64,000 nt of DNA from Calditrichota bacterium (GCA_013112635.1 JABFGF010000002.1:186001-250000), one strand, 5' to 3'. Counted from the first letter of the stretch, positions 44,441-55,067 are shown. Notes: a model not told the origin generated them from the letters alone. Program-made: numbers and translations.

Positions 44441-45871
44441 TTAATTCTTCACAAAACTACTTTTCTTTGCCATTAATTTTTCAATGGCATCAATTTCCCG
44501 GGGAGCTTCTTTAGACAAATTTCGGTAACCATCTTTTGTTACAAGAATATCATCTTCAATTCTGACACCAATATTTTTGTATTTTTCAAAAGCTGGTTTA
44601 ACAGATTCAATAAAAGCATCAATTTCTTCTGCAGAAACTCTTCCGCGAAACATGGTCTTAATATTTTCCAATGCTTTTGGTGCAACATATATCCCTGGCT
44701 CTACTGTAAAAACCATTCCCTCTTCTAATATACGTCCCTTTTTACTTCTCTCCGAATAGCCACCGGCATCATGTGTATCCAATCCAAGCCAATGGCTTAC
44801 ACCATGCATAAACCAAACTCTGGTTTGCCAACGACTGTTTTTATCTGTAATTAATCCTAATTCTAATAATCCATCTTGAATAACACGTGCACTTGTTTCA
44901 TGGACTTCACCAATTCCAATTCCTGGTTTCGTCTTTTCAATTCCTGCATTTTGCGCATCCAATACTATTTGGTAAATATCCGCTTGCTCTTTCGAGAATT
45001 TGCCATTTACCGGAATTGTACGAGTCACGTCGGCAGAGTACATCCCAAACTCCGCGCCAATATCCATCACCACAACATCACCATTTTTCATTTTATAATC
45101 ATTGTCTTGATAATGTAAAATGGTCGAGTTTACACCAGAACCTACAATAGACGGAAATCCAACTCTCGGGCTACCATTTTTTAAATAGACATAATTAATC
45201 AACGCATCAATTTCGTACTCAAATAATCCGGCTTTTGTAGCTTGCATCGCTTCTTTTTGTGCTTCTACCGTTATGTCAATTGATTTTTGTAACTGTTCAA
45301 CTTCCCAGGTACTTTTAATTAAACGCAATTCACCAATGTGTTTTCTAACATCTTCAGTTTTTTTAGGATACATGCCCCAGGAAGATTTAAGTACCCCTAA
45401 AACAGTTTCTATTAATTCCAAATCATCAAAAGGGAAATAAACTTTCTCTTTCCCACGTAGCAAGGTTTTTAATTTTTCTTCAAACAGATCCTTTGAATAC
45501 GCCGTATCAGCCTTAAAAATATTCATGGCTCCATGCACTCCATAAGATTCTCCTACCCAAATCGCCATTCTAGGATCATTTGGTTTCACAAAAAGAATAA
45601 AATTTTTCGCATCACCTGGCATAATTATCATTGTGGCATCCGGTTCATCAAAGGCGCTCAAATAATAAAAATCGCTTTTTTGGCGAAATTTATATTCAAC
45701 ATCATTATTTCTTGGTTGTAAAGTGGCACCTCGCAAAATTATAACCCCATCATCTAATTTTTGCATCAAAGCCTCTCGCCGCGAAGCAAATTCTTCTGTA
45801 TTTACTTGTGACAAAAGGAATGTGCTCATTAGTAATATTAAAACTATTGCCCAAATTTGTATGCGGCCCAT
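44441..45871 (-). CDS. Exported Xaa-Pro aminopeptidase (M24B)
   Basis: 476 residues. A signal peptide (about 1-22, LMSTFLLSQ) implies export. The N-terminal creatinase-like domain starts FASRREALMQKL, then DDGVIILRG. The C-terminal pita-bread fold has all five metal ligands: VVMDIGAEFGMYSADVTRTI (two Asp), HGVSHWLGLDTHDAGG (His), FTVEPGIYV (Glu) and GVRIEDDILV (Glu). It removes N-terminal residues preceding proline from peptides. AGGAG precedes the ATG. The secreted form fits a bacterium that degrades external protein. It is monocistronic. Confidence 0.94.
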   Translation of the reverse strand: MGRIQIWAIVLILLMSTFLLSQVNTEEFASRREALMQKLDDGVIILRGATLQPRNNDVEYKFRQKSDFYYLSAFDEPDATMIIMPGDAKNFILFVKPNDPRMAIWVGESYGVHGAMNIFKADTAYSKDLFEEKLKTLLRGKEKVYFPFDDLELIETVLGVLKSSWGMYPKKTEDVRKHIGELRLIKSTWEVEQLQKSIDITVEAQKEAMQATKAGLFEYEIDALINYVYLKNGSPRVGFPSIVGSGVNSTILHYQDNDYKMKNGDVVVMDIGAEFGMYSADVTRTIPVNGKFSKEQADIYQIVLDAQNAGIEKTKPGIGIGEVHETSARVIQDGLLELGLITDKNSRWQTRVWFMHGVSHWLGLDTHDAGGYSERSKKGRILEEGMVFTVEPGIYVAPKALENIKTMFRGRVSAEEIDAFIESVKPAFEKYKNIGVRIEDDILVTKDGYRNLSKEAPREIDAIEKLMAKKSSFVKN

Positions 45872-46035
45872 AATGTTCTCCTAAAAATTAAATAATCTGA
45901 AAATAATTTTTTGTTATGGAAAAAAACTATAATTTAAATGAAATATTTGAAGAGCGTTGCAAAAAAGAGAATCTATAAAAGAAACAAGTATTCCCCAAAT
46001 TGAGTTCTGCCCCATCCAAAAAACAATGAGGTATA

Positions 46036-46527
46036 ATGATCCAAAAAAAATCGATTGCTTTGTCTAGCTGGGATATCGTTTTTCCAAATGATGCCAATCC
46101 GTTGGGTACAATGTTTGGAGGAAAATTAATGGCCATCATGGATGAGATGGCGGGTATTGCCGCTGCACGCTTTTGTAACCGGCCATCGGTAACCGCTTCA
46201 ACAGAAGCTTTTATTTTTAAAAATCCTGTAACAGTAGGCGATAGAATTGAAACAACCGCGCGGGTTGTTTGGGTTGGAAAAACATCTTTAGTAGTTAAAG
46301 TAGAGGTGTTTTCAGAAAATCCTGTAAAAAACAAGGAAAGAAGATCATGCACAACCGGCCACTTTAATATGGTCGCCGTAGATGACAATGGAATTCCTAC
46401 AAAGGTTCCACAATTAATTGTAGAATCCGATATGGAAAAACAAGACTACGAAGTAGCAGAAATTGTAAAGAGGCAGGCATTAATTCGAAAAAAGGAAGTA
46501 TTAAAACGAAAAGGAATACTTCGGTAA
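46036..46527 (+). CDS. Acyl-CoA thioesterase (hot-dog fold)
   Basis: 163 residues. The sequence SWDIVFPNDANPLGTMFGGK, then LMAIMDEMAGIAAARF matches the YciA/BFIT-type acyl-CoA hydrolases, in which the NPLGT-FGG-LM--MDE segment carries the catalytic Asn/Asp. FIFKNPVTVGDRIETTARVV and the highly charged C-terminus follow. It cleaves acyl-CoA to free acid and CoA in the cytoplasm. A GAGG ribosome site precedes the ATG. It converges with rpsU after only nine bases. It could serve lipid turnover linked to the synthase, but the distance is 3.7 kb, so no link is claimed. Confidence 0.92.
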   Translation: MIQKKSIALSSWDIVFPNDANPLGTMFGGKLMAIMDEMAGIAAARFCNRPSVTASTEAFIFKNPVTVGDRIETTARVVWVGKTSLVVKVEVFSENPVKNKERRSCTTGHFNMVAVDDNGIPTKVPQLIVESDMEKQDYEVAEIVKRQALIRKKEVLKRKGILR

Positions 46528-46536
46528 AACCTGTTA

Positions 46537-46734
46537 CTATAAAGAATACCTTTGCTGACGCATCATTTTTCTGATCTTTTTAACAGCTTCTTTTTGTTTT
46601 CTTTTTTTCTTTTCAGAAGGTTTCTCATAAAAACTACGTTTTTTCATCTCTTTGTAAAAACCTTCTTTTTGCATAATTCTTTTTAAGGTTCTTAACGCAC
46701 GGTCAACATTGTTATTGTGTACTTTAATCTTCAT
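46537..46734 (-). CDS. rpsU: 30S ribosomal protein S21
   Basis: 65 residues, typical for S21. The start MKIKVHNNNVDRALRTLKRI, then MQKEGFYKEMKKRSFYEKPS and the Lys/Arg-rich C-terminus are diagnostic. S21 helps the small subunit recognise mRNA starts. AGGAA precedes the ATG. It stands alone, which is usual for FCB bacteria. Confidence 0.97.
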   Translation of the reverse strand: MKIKVHNNNVDRALRTLKRIMQKEGFYKEMKKRSFYEKPSEKKKRKQKEAVKKIRKMMRQQRYSL

Positions 46735-46904
46735 AAATCATTGTTCCTGGTTTGTTGTTTTATTTAAAGAGCATGGAATATACAAAACTTCAATGCATGT
46801 TAAAAATAATTTTTATCTTTTATTAAAAAAAATATACATTTTATCTTCTTTTACAGGGATAAAATATTTAACTAGTTAATATTTATTTAGGTTGAAAACA
46901 CTCT

Positions 46905-48584
46905 ATGTTACTAAACTCCGAAAAATTTCATAAAAATCTTGAGCAACTTTTACAAAAGTTCAGATTGTTATGGCCGCTAAATTCTATATATGTATTTACT
47001 TTTAAAAATAAACTATTCAATGTTTGCTATGTTGATGAAAAAGGTGCCGTTGTTTACAAAGAACCGCCCAATGTTGAAAAACCAGAAAACTCATTTCTAA
47101 TATTTGATATAGGTAAGAATGGTTCAAACACGGTTACTGAAACTATTAGTGATTTTGGTCTTAATACCCTCTTTTGTGAACAAACAGCAGCAAAAGAGCC
47201 TTTACTTATTGGATTGGTTTTCCCAGGTGCTTCAGAAAAAGAAAACGAAGTAAGCCTGATCTGTCATTCAATTCTATCTTTATATAACCAAAATTTCTTT
47301 GATGAAAAACTTCAGAAAAGTACAGAACGCTCAAAACAGGTTATGTCTGAAGTAAGTGTAATGCATGAGATTAGCCGTGCTTTTGAAGGATCAAATAGTC
47401 TTGACAACCTGCTTCATTACATTGTCGAAAAATCCAAATTTCTTATGCGTACTGAATCCGCTTCATTGATGTTGCATGTGGCTGAAACGGATGAGTTAGA
47501 GTTCAAGGTTGTTTTAGGACCGAAATCTGAAGAAGTGAAACCCTTTCGTCTTCCTGTAGGAAAAGGTATTTCAGGATGGGTTGCTCATAACCGTAAGCCT
47601 ATCCTTATACCCGATGCTTATAAAGATGAACGCTTTGATCCAACTTTCGACAAACGAAGTGGCTACAGGACACGCAGTATATTATGTGTTCCTATGGTTC
47701 ATAAGAATAAAATGGTTGGTGTAATGACCGTTTTAAACAGATTAGATAATCAACCCTTTTCTGAAGATGACAAGAACTTAATGCTTACTTTTGCTTCACA
47801 AGCGGCACTGGCAATTGAAAATGCCCGTTTATTAATTTCTGCGTTGGAAAAAGAACGCCTGGATAAAGAACTTCAGGTAGCATCTGAAATCCAAAATTTA
47901 TTATTACCACAAGAAATACCGCAGATACCCGGTTTGGATATTAGTGCAACATATCTTCCTTGCAAAGAAGTAAGTGGTGATTTTTATGATATAATTAAAC
48001 TGGATGAACACCGCTCAGCATTTATTGTGGCCGATGTAGCTGGCAAAGGCATCCCTGCAGCTATGCTGGTTTCTACAATGCAAGCAACTTTAAGCGCCTA
48101 TCTGGAAGGAAGCCTTGATCTAATTTCAATTGTAGACAAATTAAATCTTAGTATTATAAAAAAATCTACTGAAGACCGCTTTATCACTTTTTTTATCTGT
48201 ATATATGATTCCCGTTTCTCTACTATTACATATTTAAATGCCGGGCACAATCCACCTATTTTAGTGCGCAATAATAAGCTGATACACTTAAGGACTGGCG
48301 GGCTTTTCTTAGGATATACACCCTGGCAATATGAAAGTGAGACCATAGAACTAAAAGAAAACGATATATTGACACTTTATACAGATGGCCTTGTTGAAGC
48401 TATGAATGAGGCGCATGAAGAGTATAGTGATGAGCGGCTGGAACAAGTAATTCTTAATAATCAGAACAATCCCACACATTTAATCCTAAAGAATATTGAA
48501 AGCGATGTAAATAAACATATTAAACAGACTAAGCTAGACGATGATTTTACTTTGGCAGTCATCAAAAAAATCCCTCAGGATTGA
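46905..48584 (+). CDS. GAF-domain PP2C-type phosphatase (RsbU/SpoIIE-like)
   Basis: 559 residues, no membrane segment. The N-terminal 140 residues are unassigned. A GAF domain (about 160-310) contains ESASLMLHVAETDELEFKVV, then GKGISGWVAHNRKPILIPDA. A short helical linker, KELQVASEIQNLLLPQEIPQ, leads to the SpoIIE/PP2C domain (about 340-555) with metal-binding motifs SGDFYDII, ADVAGKGIPAAMLVSTMQAT, LNAGHNPPILV and LTLYTDGLVEAMN, and the end KLDDDFTLAVIKK. Such enzymes dephosphorylate anti-anti-sigma factors of the STAS family. No partner gene is nearby. It heads a run of four plus-strand signalling genes. Confidence 0.93.
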   Translation: MLLNSEKFHKNLEQLLQKFRLLWPLNSIYVFTFKNKLFNVCYVDEKGAVVYKEPPNVEKPENSFLIFDIGKNGSNTVTETISDFGLNTLFCEQTAAKEPLLIGLVFPGASEKENEVSLICHSILSLYNQNFFDEKLQKSTERSKQVMSEVSVMHEISRAFEGSNSLDNLLHYIVEKSKFLMRTESASLMLHVAETDELEFKVVLGPKSEEVKPFRLPVGKGISGWVAHNRKPILIPDAYKDERFDPTFDKRSGYRTRSILCVPMVHKNKMVGVMTVLNRLDNQPFSEDDKNLMLTFASQAALAIENARLLISALEKERLDKELQVASEIQNLLLPQEIPQIPGLDISATYLPCKEVSGDFYDIIKLDEHRSAFIVADVAGKGIPAAMLVSTMQATLSAYLEGSLDLISIVDKLNLSIIKKSTEDRFITFFICIYDSRFSTITYLNAGHNPPILVRNNKLIHLRTGGLFLGYTPWQYESETIELKENDILTLYTDGLVEAMNEAHEEYSDERLEQVILNNQNNPTHLILKNIESDVNKHIKQTKLDDDFTLAVIKKIPQD

Positions 48585-48715
48585 CTTCACAATAGAAATG
48601 ACCTTTTATAGTTTTTAAAAATCTGCGAATACTTATTTACCATTACGAATATTCAATTAACAACTATATCTTTGTTTCCGAATAAAAACATATTACAAAA
48701 ATAAAAATTGGAATT

Positions 48716-51619
48716 ATGGCATTTCAGGAAAACAAAGTTTTTTCTGGTGAGGACTCCTTGACTGTTCTTGACCAGAAAGAAACAGAATTTGATTATAAAT
48801 CAATCTTAGATACAATTGCAGACGGCCTGGTTATTACAGATGAATTTGGCACTATTGAATCTGTAAATAAATTAATTGAAGATATATTTGGTTATTCTGA
48901 AAATGAAATTCTTGAAAATAATATTAATGTTTTGGTTCCAATTCTTTTCATTAACGGACAACCAACTTTTACAAAGAAGACCGAATCTTTAGGGGTAAGA
49001 CAGGATAACAATTCCTTTCCAATTAAATTTTCTGTTTCCAATTTGCATCAAAACGGCAAGCTTTTTTATAGCATCATCATTCAAGACATTAGTAAACAAA
49101 AATCATATGAACAGCAGCTTCAACTTGCGGCAAGTGCATTCCAAACAAATGAAGCCATTCTAATTACAGACAAAAATGGGCAAATAATCAAGGTTAACGA
49201 TGCCTTTTCTAAAATTACAGGTTATCTATTTGAAGAAATTGAAGGGAAAACCCCGGCGGTCCTAAGTTCAGGTATCCATGATTCTGATTTTTACAAATCA
49301 TTTTGGAATAAGCTAGTTTCAGATGGCAATTGGGAAGGTGAAATTTGGAATAAGAAAAAAAGTGGCGAAATTTATCCCCAGCACGCAAGCATAAGCGCTG
49401 TTAAAAATGAGGAAAACAAAACAACTCATTATGTTGCCATTTTTTCAGATCTTTCTGAAATAAAACGCCAGGAAGAGAATTTAAAAAGAAAGTCTGCAGA
49501 AGAAAAGGCATTAAGTTCCCTGCTTCGGTTGGCGCTAAAACCATCAAACACAAAAGTGTATTTACAAAAATCACTTGTCAAAGTATTATCTTCAATTCCT
49601 TGGCTTAAGCTTTCTAAAAAAGGGGCAATCTTCTTAGTAAACTTTGATCATGAAGGAGATGGTGAATTAGAAATGATTGCCCATTATAAACTTGGAGCTA
49701 ATTTAAGAAAAAAATGTAATAGGGTAAATTTTGGCTCGTGTTTATGTGGAATAGCAGCGAAAAAAAAGAAAATACAATTTGCCTCTTGTATTGATAAGCG
49801 GCATACCACTACTTATGACGGGATTAAAGAGCACGGACATTATAATATTCCAATAATTGTTGAAGATGATGTAATAGGTGTTATTGTTTTCTACTTACAA
49901 CACAACCACAAAGCCATGCCGCACGAAAAGCAATTCTTAAAACAAATTGCTAATGTTTTGGGTATCGGTATTTCACGTAGATATGCTGAAGAAAACTTGA
50001 CAGAAGCTTTGATTAATGCGCAAATGGCACGAAACGAAATACAGGTTATTGCCGCGGAGGCTGAGCAAATGCGGGTTAAGGCTGAAATGGCAACAATAGC
50101 AAAAAGTCAGTTCCTAGCATCGATGAGCCATGAAATCCGTACTCCTATGAATGGTATTTTGGGTATGACAGATCTTCTTTTAAATACCAATCTTGATCAG
50201 GAACAGCAGGAATATGCCCAGTCGGTTAAATACTCCGGTGATACCCTTTTAACATTAATTAATGACATCCTGGATTTCTCAAAAATAGAAGCGGGTAAAA
50301 TAGAATTGGAATCTATTGATTTTGAGCTACGGGATATTATGGACGGCATTAACGACATACTTGCGGTAAAAGCTAATGAAAAAAACTTGAATTTTAGCTG
50401 CCTTATGGATCCGGCTATAAGAAGTGAAATAAAAAGCGATCCAGGACGGCTTCGTCAAATAATAGTTAACCTGGCCGGCAACGCAATAAAGTTTACTGAA
50501 AAAGGTAGTGTAGAAATTTGTGGAAAACTGGAGTCTGAATCTGATACGAAATTGAAAATTAAATTTAGTGTCAAAGATTCTGGAATTGGTATTCCAAAAA
50601 GTGCCCAATCTAAACTATTTAAAGAGTTTACCCAAGTGGATTCTACCACAACACGCAAATATGGTGGAACAGGATTGGGGCTTGCCATATCTAAAAAGTT
50701 TGTCCAGCTGTTAGGCGGCTCAATAGGTGTTGAAAGTGAAGAAGGAAATGGCTCGACATTCTGGTTTACCATTGAAGTTGACAAAACAAATCATAAAAAA
50801 AATCAGTTTCAGATTGACTTACGGGGCAAAAAAGCCTTATTAAATTCTGATGCTGAAGCGACAACTTTATATCTGAAAAAACAATTGGAATCCTGGGGAG
50901 CTTTGGTTACCGAAACAGATTTTTCGAAAGTGTATCAGCATTTAAGCATAAACTCATATGATTTTATATTTGCTAAAACAAATGACCCAGATATTAGTTT
51001 GGATGAATTTTCTTTATATTTAAAACACAACAAAGCTCATAAAAAATGTAACATGCTTTTATTAACGCCTTTATATGCTAAAGAAAAATTAGAAGATTTT
51101 AAAAATGAATTTACTTCGCACTTAACATTGCCTTTAAAGCATAAACAGCTTTTCAATTGTTTTTCTGCACTTGTTAAAGATACAACGAAATTAAATGAAA
51201 ATAAGAAACAGGATATTAGAAATAGTTATTCGCAAGAGAACAAAAAACAGACAAAAATCCTGCTTGCAGAGGATAATAAAATCAACCAAAAAGTTGCCTT
51301 AAAAATGCTGGAAAAAATAGGCTATGATGCCGATTGTGTTGAAAATGGTGCAGATGCTGTTAAGGCAATTAAAACTAAAACTTATGATATTATTTTGATG
51401 GATTGCCAAATGCCGTTAATGGATGGTTTTGAAGCTACTGTGGCAATTAGAAACCTGGAAATGGAAGGCAATCCAAAAACAAATATAATTGCAATGACCG
51501 CATTTGCTATGAAGGGCGATCGTGAAAAATGCATAAATTCTGGAATGGATGACTACCTGAGCAAACCCATCGATAGAAATGCCCTTAAAAATATGATTGA
51601 AAGCTGGTCCCCTAAATAA
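48716..51619 (+). CDS. Soluble hybrid histidine kinase, PAS-PAS-GAF-HisKA-HATPase-REC-REC
   Basis: 967 residues without membrane helices. PAS1 (about 25-130) has [22 protein letters not shown]2 (about 135-255) has [24 protein letters not shown]-like domain (about 270-425) follows with [14 protein letters not shown], then HGHYNIPII. HisKA has [10 protein letters not shown] (His near 471) and the HATPase has SGIGIPKSA and [13 protein letters not shown]. The first receiver (about 700-810) has lost its acidic residues and is probably structural. The second (about 840-965) is complete with the acceptor Asp near 896 in [12 protein letters not shown]. No HPt domain is present. Cytoplasmic PAS domains could sense redox state or a ligand; no haem or flavin motif was identified. 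Confidence 0.93.
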   Translation: MAFQENKVFSGEDSLTVLDQKETEFDYKSILDTIADGLVITDEFGTIESVNKLIEDIFGYSENEILENNINVLVPILFINGQPTFTKKTESLGVRQDNNSFPIKFSVSNLHQNGKLFYSIIIQDISKQKSYEQQLQLAASAFQTNEAILITDKNGQIIKVNDAFSKITGYLFEEIEGKTPAVLSSGIHDSDFYKSFWNKLVSDGNWEGEIWNKKKSGEIYPQHASISAVKNEENKTTHYVAIFSDLSEIKRQEENLKRKSAEEKALSSLLRLALKPSNTKVYLQKSLVKVLSSIPWLKLSKKGAIFLVNFDHEGDGELEMIAHYKLGANLRKKCNRVNFGSCLCGIAAKKKKIQFASCIDKRHTTTYDGIKEHGHYNIPIIVEDDVIGVIVFYLQHNHKAMPHEKQFLKQIANVLGIGISRRYAEENLTEALINAQMARNEIQVIAAEAEQMRVKAEMATIAKSQFLASMSHEIRTPMNGILGMTDLLLNTNLDQEQQEYAQSVKYSGDTLLTLINDILDFSKIEAGKIELESIDFELRDIMDGINDILAVKANEKNLNFSCLMDPAIRSEIKSDPGRLRQIIVNLAGNAIKFTEKGSVEICGKLESESDTKLKIKFSVKDSGIGIPKSAQSKLFKEFTQVDSTTTRKYGGTGLGLAISKKFVQLLGGSIGVESEEGNGSTFWFTIEVDKTNHKKNQFQIDLRGKKALLNSDAEATTLYLKKQLESWGALVTETDFSKVYQHLSINSYDFIFAKTNDPDISLDEFSLYLKHNKAHKKCNMLLLTPLYAKEKLEDFKNEFTSHLTLPLKHKQLFNCFSALVKDTTKLNENKKQDIRNSYSQENKKQTKILLAEDNKINQKVALKMLEKIGYDADCVENGADAVKAIKTKTYDIILMDCQMPLMDGFEATVAIRNLEMEGNPKTNIIAMTAFAMKGDREKCINSGMDDYLSKPIDRNALKNMIESWSPK

Positions 51620-51710
51620 ATACCCTGCCGAAGCTACCGGGAAACAGAATACATTGGAAAATGGTGTTCAATTTGTTAATTTTATTAAATCTTAACAAAA
51701 GAATTTTTTA

Positions 51711-52772
51711 ATGGACAAACCCATAAACGATTGTGCTTTATTTAAAAGCGCTTTTAAATATTCACCAGACGCTATAATTCTTACAGACTTGGATGGATAT
51801 ATTACCGATGTAAATCAGGCCTTTGTTGATTTATATGGTTGGCAAAAAACAGAAATACTTGGAAAGAATACAAGTATTGTTCGGTCTGAAAAAACAGATG
51901 ATGCCTTTATCAGGGATATGTGGAAATCGATAAATGAAAGTGGCCGATGGCAAGGTGAAATTACCAATAAAAATAAAGATGGAAAGCTGATCCCTATTTT
52001 ATTGACGATAACGCAAATTATAAGAGACGGGCAAAAAATTGGTTACATGGGTCTTGATATTGATATGACCAACCAGCTAAAAATGCAAGAACGCATCGCC
52101 CAATCACAAAGACTTGCCACCATTGGCAAAATGGCATCAAAAATTGCTCATGAAATCCGCAATCCTCTTTCCTCAATAAGCCTCAATGCAGAGTTACTGG
52201 AAGACGAGATGACTTCCGACACGTTAGACAAGGATGAAGCAAAACTTTTACTAAAATCCATAATGAGTGAAGTAGACCGGTTAGCCAAACTTACAAACGA
52301 GTATTTGCAATTTTCACGTTTGCCCCGCTTGCAAAGTAGTGAACATGATATTTGTAGTTTAATCAATAACTTGGTTTTACTTATTGAGAATGAAATAAAA
52401 GCCACCAAAATTGAAATGAATATTCAGCTTCCGGATAAGCCCGTTATTCTAAATATGGATAAAGATCAGATTCATCGCATGCTTTTAAATCTTATCCGTA
52501 ACAGCATTGAAGCCTTGCCAAACGGAGGTTTAATAAGCGTAGGAGTTGTTCAAAAAAATTCTCACATTGAAATTGATCTGCAGGATAATGGAGCAGGCAT
52601 TCCTGAGGACCAGCTTGATAGAATATTTGAGCCATTTTACACAACAAAAAATCTTGGTACAGGATTGGGCCTTTCCATTAGCAGACAAATAATTGAAGAA
52701 CATGACGGTGTAATTCAATACATTACAAAAAATAGTGGTGCTAATTTCTTAATTACCCTGCCAATAAAATGA
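51711..52772 (+). CDS. PAS-domain histidine kinase (NtrB/AtoS-like)
   Basis: 353 residues, soluble. A PAS domain (about 8-125) has AIILTDLDGYITDVNQAFVD and GLDIDMT at its end. HisKA has KIAHEIRNPLSSISLNAELL, with the acceptor His near 146. The HATPase follows with NLIRNSIEALP, LQDNGAGIPEDQLDRIFEPF and GTGLGLSISRQI. The HEIRNPL-S H-box and compact layout are those of NtrB-type kinases paired with sigma-54 activators. The NtrC-like gene starts 21 bases downstream, so this is its cognate kinase. The signal is unknown. Confidence 0.94.
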   Translation: MDKPINDCALFKSAFKYSPDAIILTDLDGYITDVNQAFVDLYGWQKTEILGKNTSIVRSEKTDDAFIRDMWKSINESGRWQGEITNKNKDGKLIPILLTITQIIRDGQKIGYMGLDIDMTNQLKMQERIAQSQRLATIGKMASKIAHEIRNPLSSISLNAELLEDEMTSDTLDKDEAKLLLKSIMSEVDRLAKLTNEYLQFSRLPRLQSSEHDICSLINNLVLLIENEIKATKIEMNIQLPDKPVILNMDKDQIHRMLLNLIRNSIEALPNGGLISVGVVQKNSHIEIDLQDNGAGIPEDQLDRIFEPFYTTKNLGTGLGLSISRQIIEEHDGVIQYITKNSGANFLITLPIK

Positions 52773-52793
52773 TCTTAATAATGAAGGTGATCT

Positions 52794-54149
52794 TTGCAAA
52801 ATCCCACAAATAATATTTTGATTGTTGATAATGAAACCAGTATCCGGCAATCGATTACAAAAGTTTTAGAACGTTCCGGTTATTCCGTTTTTCAAGCTGA
52901 AAGCGGAAGGAGTGCCCGAAAAATTATAACGGAGCATCCGATTTCTGTAATTATTAGCGATTTAAGTATGCCAGTTATGGATGGTATGGAGCTTTTAAAA
53001 TCTATTAAAAATCAATATCCTCTTATTGAATTTATTATGATTACCGGCCATGGTACAATTGAACGGGCGGTTGAAGCAATAAAATCCGGGGCTTACGATT
53101 TTATAAGTAAGCCGTTTAAACGAGCAGATATAATAAGAATTGTTGAAAAGGCACTCGTTAAGTTTAATCTTGCAACAGAAAACCGCTATTTAAAACAGCA
53201 ACTGGCAGAAATTGAAACTGAAAAACATAACTTTATTGGCAACAGCCAACATGCGGTAGAGATTAAAGCTCTAATCCAGAGAATTGCCAATACGCCTTCT
53301 AATATTCTGGTTTCGGGAGAAAGCGGAACAGGAAAGGAAGTAATCGCTCGTTTAATCCATACAAACAGTAACCGAAATGATAAACCTTTTGTAGCCGTTA
53401 ATTGTGGCGCGATTTCTGACAACCTGATTGAGAGTGAGTTATTTGGACATCTCAAGGGTTCATTTACAGGGGCTATCCGCGATAAAGATGGGCTTTTTAT
53501 TTCTGCTAAAGACGGAACCCTTTTTCTGGATGAAATTAGTACAATCCCTATAAATCTCCAGGTTAAATTATTACGGGCTTTGGAAGAGCATGAGGTAATG
53601 CCGGTTGGGGCCACTAAAACTTATCCGGTAGCTGCCCGAATTATTGCAGCAACAAACCAAAACCTTCAAAAAGAAGTTGCCGAGGGTCGTTTTCGGGAAG
53701 ACCTTTTTTTTCGCCTAAATGTAATTGAAGTAAATATCCCGCCATTAAGGCAGCGTGCAGAAGATATTCAGCTTTTAGTGACATATTTTATTAACCGAAT
53801 TAACAAAAGTTTAAACAAAAATGTACAAGGTTTCTCAGCCAATGCTCTTCATTTGCTGCACTCACATTCATGGCCAGGCAATGTTAGAGAGCTGGAAAAT
53901 GTGGTGGAACGAGCTATGATTTTTTGTGATGATGAATTAATTCATTCCAAACATTTACCACCCATGTTTTCTACCCAGGAAAATAACGGCCCGACAAGTT
54001 TAAAGGAAGCTGTTGCCCATTTTGAAATGAAGCATATAAACTCAATTCTATCCATGACACAGGGTGACAAGAAGGAAGCTGCAAAGATGTTGGATTTGGG
54101 TGTTTCGTCTCTTTACAGGAAAATAAGTGAATTGGGAATTGAGAAGTAA
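52794..54149 (+). CDS. NtrC-family sigma-54-dependent response regulator
   Basis: 451 residues starting at a TTG at 52794, with GAAGGTGA upstream. The receiver (about 5-120) has the acceptor Asp near 54 in ISDLSMPVMDG. The AAA+ domain (about 140-375) has Walker A GESGTGKE (about 175-182), the sigma-54 contact loop as GSFTGA (Ser in place of the usual Ala), Walker B DGTLFLDEIS, and the arginine-finger region LFFRLNVIEV. A Fis-type HTH closes the protein (KKEAAKMLDLGVSSLYRKIS). It activates sigma-54 promoters when phosphorylated by the neighbouring kinase. No -24/-12 promoter was found in the window, so targets are unknown. Confidence 0.95.
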   Translation: MQNPTNNILIVDNETSIRQSITKVLERSGYSVFQAESGRSARKIITEHPISVIISDLSMPVMDGMELLKSIKNQYPLIEFIMITGHGTIERAVEAIKSGAYDFISKPFKRADIIRIVEKALVKFNLATENRYLKQQLAEIETEKHNFIGNSQHAVEIKALIQRIANTPSNILVSGESGTGKEVIARLIHTNSNRNDKPFVAVNCGAISDNLIESELFGHLKGSFTGAIRDKDGLFISAKDGTLFLDEISTIPINLQVKLLRALEEHEVMPVGATKTYPVAARIIAATNQNLQKEVAEGRFREDLFFRLNVIEVNIPPLRQRAEDIQLLVTYFINRINKSLNKNVQGFSANALHLLHSHSWPGNVRELENVVERAMIFCDDELIHSKHLPPMFSTQENNGPTSLKEAVAHFEMKHINSILSMTQGDKKEAAKMLDLGVSSLYRKISELGIEK

Positions 54150-54218
54150 AAAGTTGTTCAAACATGACAGACTGAGCATAACGGGATTAACCGACTGCTA
54201 AATTTTCTGGCTGCCAAT

Positions 54219-54824
54219 TCATCGTCCGGCGGTTTTACCGGTAATAGCCCAATGTAACTTATTTTGCACAGTCTGATAAAACAGTTGGGTTAATTCTGCC
54301 TGTGGATCATAATCGATGCTGCATTGCACGTAGATGTCAGTGATCTTTTGATAGAAGCGGCGTTCACTGGCACGGATTTCCCGGATGCGTTCCAACAGTT
54401 CATCAAAGTAATCTTTACCGAACAGTGTACCGCCTTGCTTTAAGCGCTCATCATCCAGGGCAAAACCTTTGGTGATAAACTCACGCAAAACACGTGTTGC
54501 CCAAATACGAAATTGTGTTGCAATACTTGATTTAATCCGGTAACCAACTGAAATAATAGCATCCAGGTTGTAAAACTTCTGATTTCTTTTTACTTCCCTG
54601 TTTCCTTCTTTTTGAACTTGTAAGAAATCCTTACAAGTTGCTGATTCTTCCAGCTCGCCTTCTGCATAGATATTTTTTAAATGCAGCGTAATATTTTGTG
54701 GTGTGGTCTGGAAAAGCTCCGCTAACATCTTTTGCGTAAGCCAAACTGTTTCTTCCCGCATAAGGACTTCAACTTTAACATTGCCCTGGGGCGTGGTATA
54801 TAAAATGATCTCAGAGCTTTTCAT
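54219..54824 (-). CDS. RhuM/virulence-associated family protein, C-terminally shortened
   Basis: 201 residues. The start SSEIILYTTPQGNVKVEVLM, then REETVWLTQKMLAELFQTTP and ITLHLKNIYAEGEL is typical of RhuM-type proteins, as are RNQKFYNLDAIISVGYRIKS and FRIWATRVLREFITKGFALD. Family members usually run to about 330 residues. Here the frame ends soon after HWAITGKTA, at a stop where relatives continue into a second domain. It is thus a shortened gene or a pseudogene. RhuM proteins occur on mobile islands and have unclear function. It lies at the far end of the cassette-like cluster and may have been part of it. Confidence 0.75.
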   Translation of the reverse strand: MKSSEIILYTTPQGNVKVEVLMREETVWLTQKMLAELFQTTPQNITLHLKNIYAEGELEESATCKDFLQVQKEGNREVKRNQKFYNLDAIISVGYRIKSSIATQFRIWATRVLREFITKGFALDDERLKQGGTLFGKDYFDELLERIREIRASERRFYQKITDIYVQCSIDYDPQAELTQLFYQTVQNKLHWAITGKTAGR

Positions 54825-54970
54825 AATTTCAGGTTTCTTGTGTTGGTATTTGTAAAAAATTTTGTGGACATTAAGTACTCACAGGAATAGTGAATAACGT
54901 AAAGAGAAGATAATGGAAAAAGTGATAAAAAAATAGAGAATTCATAGAACTATTTTAGAAGGATAGAGTT

Positions 54971-55067
54971 GGTTAACGACCGTGGTCAAGCCGATTTACG
55001 ATTGCAAATTTTCAAACCAGGATTCATGCTCCTACGAGCAAATTAGGCTACAATATTTTGTTAATTT
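54971..55067 (-). repeat. attC-like site C, after the YARHG-protein gene
   Basis: Minus-strand ends are AAATTAAC and GTTAACC. The inner arms are GCCTAATTTGC and the imperfect partner CGTAAATCGGC, around the central GGAGCATGAATCCTGG. The motif AAAATATTGTA next to the first end is identical to that of site B. The inverse core overlaps the stop codon of the gene ending at 55066, as is common in cassettes. Confidence 0.68.

Noticed and set aside
54219-54824. RhuM gene as an intact cassette of the array
   Set aside because: It is shortened, and no full attC follows it; treated as uncertain.
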